DNA from: Notospermus geniculatus
Lineage: Eukaryota > Nemertea > Pilidiophora > Heteronemertea > Lineidae
NCBI GenBank assembly: GCA_002633025.1
Contig: NMRB01000070.1
Span: forward strand, 695,731 to 759,730
Direction: 5' to 3'
DNA: 64,000 bases
The stretch's first letter is position 1. Every line of letters begins with the position of its first letter. This document shows positions 55,523-64,000 of this stretch, piece after piece. Made by a program: the position numbers and the translations under genes. The notes beneath the pieces are model-generated. The model had not been told where the DNA came from. It made no database searches and saw only the letters and a list, made by a program, of their open reading frames with translations.

Positions 55523-56246
55523 AGGCCTACGGGTCCGTCCATTAAATCGAAAATAAGCCTTTCAAATAGAAAAAAATGCCTTAATTTTCGGAAGGAAGCT
55601 ATTTTCTCTCCATCCAAAAAATGTTACGGGTCCGTCCATTAAATCGAAAATAAGCCTTTCAAATAGAAAAAACACCTTAATTTTCTGGCGGATGTATTTT
55701 ACTCATCCATCCAAAAAATGTTCTGGGTCCGTCCATTAAATCAAAAAATAAGCCTTTCAAATAGAAAAAACACCTTAATTTTCTGGCGGATGTATTTTAC
55801 TCATCCATCCAAAAAATGTTCTGGGTCCGTCCATTAAATCAAAAAATAAGCCTTTCAAATAGAAAAAGCACCTTAATTTTCTGGCAGTGCTGGCGGTTGA
55901 TGCCTCATGCGAGAGTCCGTGGGTTCGAGTCTGGAAGAAGGGCGTGATGACCTTCACCTTGGAAACCCGTTTATTTCTTATTTCACATCTTAATTTTCTG
56001 GCGGATGTATTTTACTCATCCATCCAAAAAATGTTCTGGGTCCGTCCATTAAATCAAAAAATAAGCCTTTCTAATAGAAAAAACACCTTAATTTTCTGGC
56101 GGATGTATTTTACTCATCCATCCAAAAAATGTTCTGGGTCCGTCCATTAAATCGAAAATAAGCCTTTCAAATAGAAAAAACGCCTTAATTTTCGGAAGGA
56201 AGCTATTTTCTCTCCATCGAAAAAATGTTCCGGGTCCGTCCATTAA
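55523..56246. repeat. Second tandem array, about 7 units of ~100 bp
   Basis: Units begin GGGTCCGTCCATTAAATC (55529, 55628, 55727, 55824, 56038, 56137, 56233) and contain AATAAGCCTTTC and TTAATTTTC. The gap between the fourth and fifth units is twice as long because of an inserted tRNA-like piece (55885-55990). The array directly abuts the 200-bp satellite. Confidence 0.92.
55885..55990 (+). mobile_element. tRNA-like SINE fragment inside the 100-bp array
   Basis: GTTGATGCCTCATGCGAG is followed by a B-box-like GTGGGTTCGAGTCTGG and then a non-array tail. CTTAATTTTCTGGC brackets it, partly as array sequence. It is too degenerate for a functional tRNA. Confidence 0.5.
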
Positions 56247-56249
56247 GTG

Positions 56250-57987
56250 TGTTTATGAATATAGACCCAGAAATCTGCATCTTGAGATTCAGCAGTGGAT
56301 ATCTGAATAGATAGTTATAAACTGGCCAATGAGGGATGGGTAGTCAGTCCATGGTTCTTAGCGCTCACTCCCTGTGCCACACTTGTTACCTCCAGATGGT
56401 TTTGAGAGGATGGGGATCTGCGGGTGACAATCAAGGCAGCATTTCAAAATTATGGTAATTCCATGTGCAGGACACCACTCCATCAACAATTGGCCTGGAT
56501 TTGAACGTCTACAGCTTTCAGTGTCGGATGGGTCAAGTTGGCATACATGTATAACCGCAATGTGGGAACTTCTCAGCTGCCACGACACCAAACCAATCCA
56601 TGTGATAAATCCAAAATTCTTGGTCATCAAAGAAACAACAGCAAGAACTATGTATACAACTTGCCCTTTTAATCACAGATATATTATTTTACATTTTCAA
56701 GCTATGTTAAGCTATTTACATATCAGAACATGTAATGTACACAACCATTTACAAACCATACAATGCAAACTCGGGTACCATGGGGATTGTACAAAGCAAT
56801 TAATGCCCGTCTCACACAGGGCAGATTGGGTCTATTGTACTTGAACTATACATGTATTCGCCACAAACAGCAGGCTATTCAGGAAGAAATTTTTCATATT
56901 TCAACATTGCCACAGACGTGACCGACCTTGTTTGTGCAGTACATAAATGTATTTGGAAATGTTCCAGTTTTCGCCATAAGTCACAAAGTGGGTGATGAGA
57001 TTATAAGTTTTCAGTTAATACAATGTATAATAGAACCATTAAATACTACATGAGTCATTTACAGGGCTTCAGACCTTTAACTCTTAGGTTTTTATTCACA
57101 CAAAATGGCAGAAATGGGTAGAAATATGACAAAATGCTGACAATGACATATTTTGAAACCAAACTGTACAAATGGAGAAAGTCTTCTGGGATGAAATGTA
57201 TGCAGAATTCTATGGCTCCACACTTAAGGAAAAACTTCAATATGTATGTTGGTAAAATTTGCCCACCCCCAGCATGTGTGGGAAATCAACACTGCTTTCA
57301 CCTCAGTATAAAGAGTCAATATCCTTTGTAAAGTGGGGCTAATTGCACAGGCCAAACAGTCGAATTAGTCTACAGCTATTATCCATATCCACCAGAAAAT
57401 TACATATTATTCATCAATTGCACTGGCATTCAATTCTTTACAACAACGTTGAAGCATGATCATTTGTTTAATGCACATGCCACGAACGTTTACATGATGA
57501 AAATTGGTTATTATAAGCAAGTTTTCAGATACAGTCCATCCAGTGTAAGGCAGTATATCATAATCATAACAGTTAATTTGAAGTTCGTCATTTTACATGT
57601 AGGTACATCCTTCAGCAATGAATACAGAAATGAGTTTTTTACTGTGACCTTACACCAGAAAAACTCATCACTCCACTTAGGCCTACATGGGATATGTTGT
57701 TGCTTTCTATTGTCTTCAGCTACAGGAACTTCTTGAACATCATGATGTCATATGATTTAGTGATTCACTGCGTAAGTCTTCAATGACAGACATTCTTAAG
57801 TCCTTGTCCATATCACATCCTCACACGGAAAATGAACTGTAGTTCACCTCAGAGAGGTAAAATGAGCCGGATTACCTCAGCATGAACAGTACTTCACCCC
57901 AGAGAGGTAAAATGAACTGTAGTTCACCTCAGAGAGGTAAAATGAACTGTAGTTCACTCTGAGAGGCAAAATCAACTGTAGTTCATC
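56250..57987. other. RagA 3' untranslated and flanking sequence
   Basis: Apart from the minisatellite at 57830-57985, the stretch is AT-rich without repeats or exon-like frames. On the minus strand an AATAAA (complement TTTATT near 57092) about 0.9 kb after the RagA stop could be its polyadenylation signal. Confidence 0.4.
57830..57985 (-). repeat. Minisatellite at the start of the RagA 3' untranslated region
   Basis: About five copies of a roughly 31-35-bp unit (AAAATGAACTGTAGTTCACC with TCAGAGAGGT) run up to the RagA stop codon at 57988. GAACTGTAGTTC is palindromic, so each unit can fold. The repeats would be transcribed directly after the stop. Confidence 0.85.
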
Positions 57988-61671
<3,684 letters not shown>

Positions 61672-61673
61672 CC

Positions 61674-61674
61674 N
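61674..61674. other. Assembly gap removing GTF2F2 3' exon(s) and RagA exon 1
   Basis: The GTF2F2 exon ending KQPV (62151) has a good donor but no later exon before the gap. The RagA exon starting VLLMGKSG has an acceptor but no upstream start exon. Both missing pieces would fall here. Confidence 0.75.
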
Positions 61675-62150
61675 TAAATCCAATGTGCGTTCTGTTGATC
61701 ATATGCTGTCTGTGTGTGTATCGTACACGCCAGCCACACATCCAAGTACCGGTATCGACAGGGCTCTTACATTGCTTAACTTCAAGCTCAGAGGCTGACA
61801 CGCCAACCATTAGGCCTTAAGGAAATCCTCTATGGGTTAAGCCGTGCCATATACTGAGGGTTCAATCCACTGCATATTATCCTACCGAGCACGCACCTGA
61901 TCGGTACCAGATGGAAGGGAAGTATGTTCATTTCATAGATAAAATGAATGTACCTGGTATACGCCTAAACCAGTGCTGTAGTATACAGAACACGGGTTCA
62001 AATAAAAGGAAACATTTGTAGGCCTACAAGTTAATTTCACAAAGAAGCATAAGACCCCAACTGGTAACTGGTAGACTTTCCATCCCACACTCTTTTCCTT
62101 TGCAGAAACGCAACTTATATCAGGACAACGACAGGGAAAAGAATCCTTAC

Positions 62151-63875
62151 CACTGGCTGTTTTGTTATCGTCACCAAGTCTTTGAGATTATAATACTGGT
62201 GCTTTTCAAATGCCGAGAATAACATTTCCATGACGTGATCCTTGTCTGCACGAGATCGTTTACCCTCATCTTTCTTCTTCTTCTTATGTTCAATCTGAAA
62301 TGGCAAATCACAGCAATAAGACATACGTACAGAATTCTGCTGAGCAGAATCTGAGTGCTGAGCATGATTAGGGGACATATTTGTGCGGGATAGTTAAGCA
62401 ATTTATCTGGTAGTCAGCAAATGGACATGAAACCGATGCCCTAACTACTGGTAGTAACTGCAGGAAGGAAACACGAAATGCTGATAGTTGTCAAGCAAAT
62501 GAAGAACATCTTTCGAAGCACACTGTTAAATACATGTACATGTATATTCCAAGTAGTGGCCTCCGTGAACATTGGCAATGCTAGAGGGTTGATTTTCATG
62601 CTCGTGATGATCAGGAAAACACTCAGAACAAATAGTCATAGTCATGTACCTGTGATCATATTGATAATACTCACATTGAATTTGTGATCCATGACTGGTT
62701 TGTATTTAACCTGTACTTGGTCGAGTTTGATCACTTCATTGACAGGACGATTTGCCAAATCAATATGTGCTCTGAAATCAAGAAAATATTGTTACAAGCC
62801 TCCAAAGTTTTGGCCGCCAAATGCAAGATCACAGTAACCATGTAGGTGAATGCTTTCTTCAGTTTTCAAGCAATAAGGCACTCCTTAGGACAGCCTCTGA
62901 AATGTACATGTATTATCAAAATAGATAAGAGAAACTTCCAATCAGGAAGTTTACCTGCCACTGGTGAGTACATAATTGGTTCGATGACCAGCCTCGATCT
63001 AGGTGTCTACATTCATGACATTTGGTGTACACCCATGGCGAGGTTGTTCATTCTGCTCCCTCTATCGACTGAATGGCAAACCGCGCAAGGCTAGAATGCC
63101 GGTTTGTTATGGTTCTTGTTACTTTTCCAAATTTAGCCAATCTTTCTCATGCAGTAAGACACAAATGGAAGAATATATTGCAATGGAAACTGTTGGATAT
63201 TGTAGTGTCTGTAGTTCTCTTCTCGGGGAGCCGTCCATGAAGCAGATCTGACCAGCGGTTTTAAAGATATGGAGGTATTATTCCAAGAAGTCATGATATT
63301 CCTAAAATGAGAGTTGTTCATTTTTCCTCTCTTATCTATTTTTGATTATGGGTAAACACATTTCTGTTTATTACTGACCTTTTCAGGTTCATATAATTAG
63401 AATCCCCAGCCATCGGGCGGCATTCAGCCCTCTGGATCACCTTCCCAGCAATATTGTGTTGATCTGCAAAAATAGCAAGGTTCATTAGCATCAAGAATTA
63501 GAACCACAGCTTTATCATCCTCAACAGCCTTCAACATGTGGCTTCATTCCAGATATTCATGAATCCCTGTTTAAGGCACAGCTAGAAATGGGCAACTAAT
63601 TCTGACATACTGGAATTGAACTCTTCACAATATGTCCTGTGTGTGGCTGGACGATTCAAGCATAGCAGTCAGCATTCAGTGAGCCACAAAAATGCACCAT
63701 GACCTTACCTTCTCCTTCTTGTCCCAAGATGGCAAGGTTCTGATCAGCGATGCCTGTTAGGACAAACCTGTGATCCTTTGGTACAGAAGGTGGTGCATCA
63801 CCGGCAGAATCTTTATCTTTCTCCAGGAGTTTATCATCAATTGTGAACACAACCTCAGGTTTACCACCCTGGAAT
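62151..63875 (-). CDS. GTF2F2: TFIIF beta subunit (RAP30), middle exons
   Basis: Four minus-strand exons are visible: 63709-63875 (FQGGKPEVVFTIDDKLLEKD and DHRFVLTGI, the TFIIF dimerisation fold), 63379-63463 (GKVIQRAECRPMAGDSNYM), 62675-62771 (VQVKYKPVMDHKFN) and 62151-62294 (KKKKKDEGKRSRADKDHVME, FEKHQYYNLKDLVTITKQPV). The last begins the winged-helix DNA-binding domain, whose remainder is missing. The family member is about 250 residues. The N-terminal exons lie beyond 64000 and the C-terminal end is lost in the gap at 61674. The protein works with GTF2F1 to bring RNA polymerase II to promoters. It is transcribed toward RagA. All junctions are GT/AG and phases agree. Confidence 0.93.
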
Positions 63876-64000
63876 CTGCAAAATTAGCACCATATGTACT
63901 GTGGTTAAAAGAAGCCTTAGGCGAATTACATTAGCGTATTGTGAACCAAGGCAATGAAACTTTATAACAAGAAACTAGTAAAACTGTGGCGGACAGTTGG

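Overview
This is a eukaryotic window with short spliced exons, long introns and very many short inverted-repeat transposons. TPMT-like, MS4A-like, Kazal, monocarboxylate-transporter, RagA and TFIIF-beta genes, together with very frequent acatgtacatgt and taggccta motifs, suggest a marine invertebrate, probably an invertebrate deuterostome (echinoderm, hemichordate or cephalochordate). That placement is inference; no sequence here fixes the species. Eight isolated N characters (4026, 16399, 29603, 37403, 38599, 44733, 47671, 61674) mark assembly gaps. Several are flanked by redundant sequence, as expected when two divergent haplotypes failed to merge.

Layout. (1) 1-1890: flank with one MITE and a possible signal-peptide exon. 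(2) 1891-31135: a head-to-tail tandem duplication of a three-gene unit. Unit A is 1891-18375 and unit B is 18376-31135, and the A/B junction lies inside an N-free stretch. Each unit carries a four-span MS4A-like gene (+), a small secreted Kazal inhibitor (+) and a TPMT-like methyltransferase (-). The units differ by large transposon insertions. A foldback element interrupts TPMT exon 3 in unit A, and a 155-bp MITE interrupts the Kazal exon in unit B. (3) 31136-33030: no recognised gene. (4) 33127-48246: one monocarboxylate-transporter-like MFS gene (+). Its upstream region plus first exon is present twice (37403 gap), part of its third exon is repeated (44733 gap) and its 3' flank is repeated (47671 gap). 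These look like unmerged alleles, not extra genes. (5) 48250-56245: gene-free, with a 0.6-kb direct duplication, a 3.7-kb satellite of about 200-bp monomers and a second array of about 100-bp monomers. (6) 56250-64000: RagA GTPase (RRAGA/B) and the TFIIF beta subunit (GTF2F2), both on the minus strand. The gap at 61674 has removed the last GTF2F2 exon(s) and the first RagA exon.

Functionally, RagA (amino-acid signalling to mTORC1 at the lysosome) and GTF2F2 (RNA polymerase II initiation) are housekeeping genes. The duplicated unit looks like fast-evolving accessory content: the two MS4A-like copies differ almost only at amino-acid-changing sites, and the Kazal and TPMT genes carry insertions or frameshifts in one copy or the other. 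Mobile DNA dominates the window. Two elements with 9-bp target duplications, and a third related one, share the modular plan TTATT-G-palindrome-C-AATAA with a different palindrome in each element.
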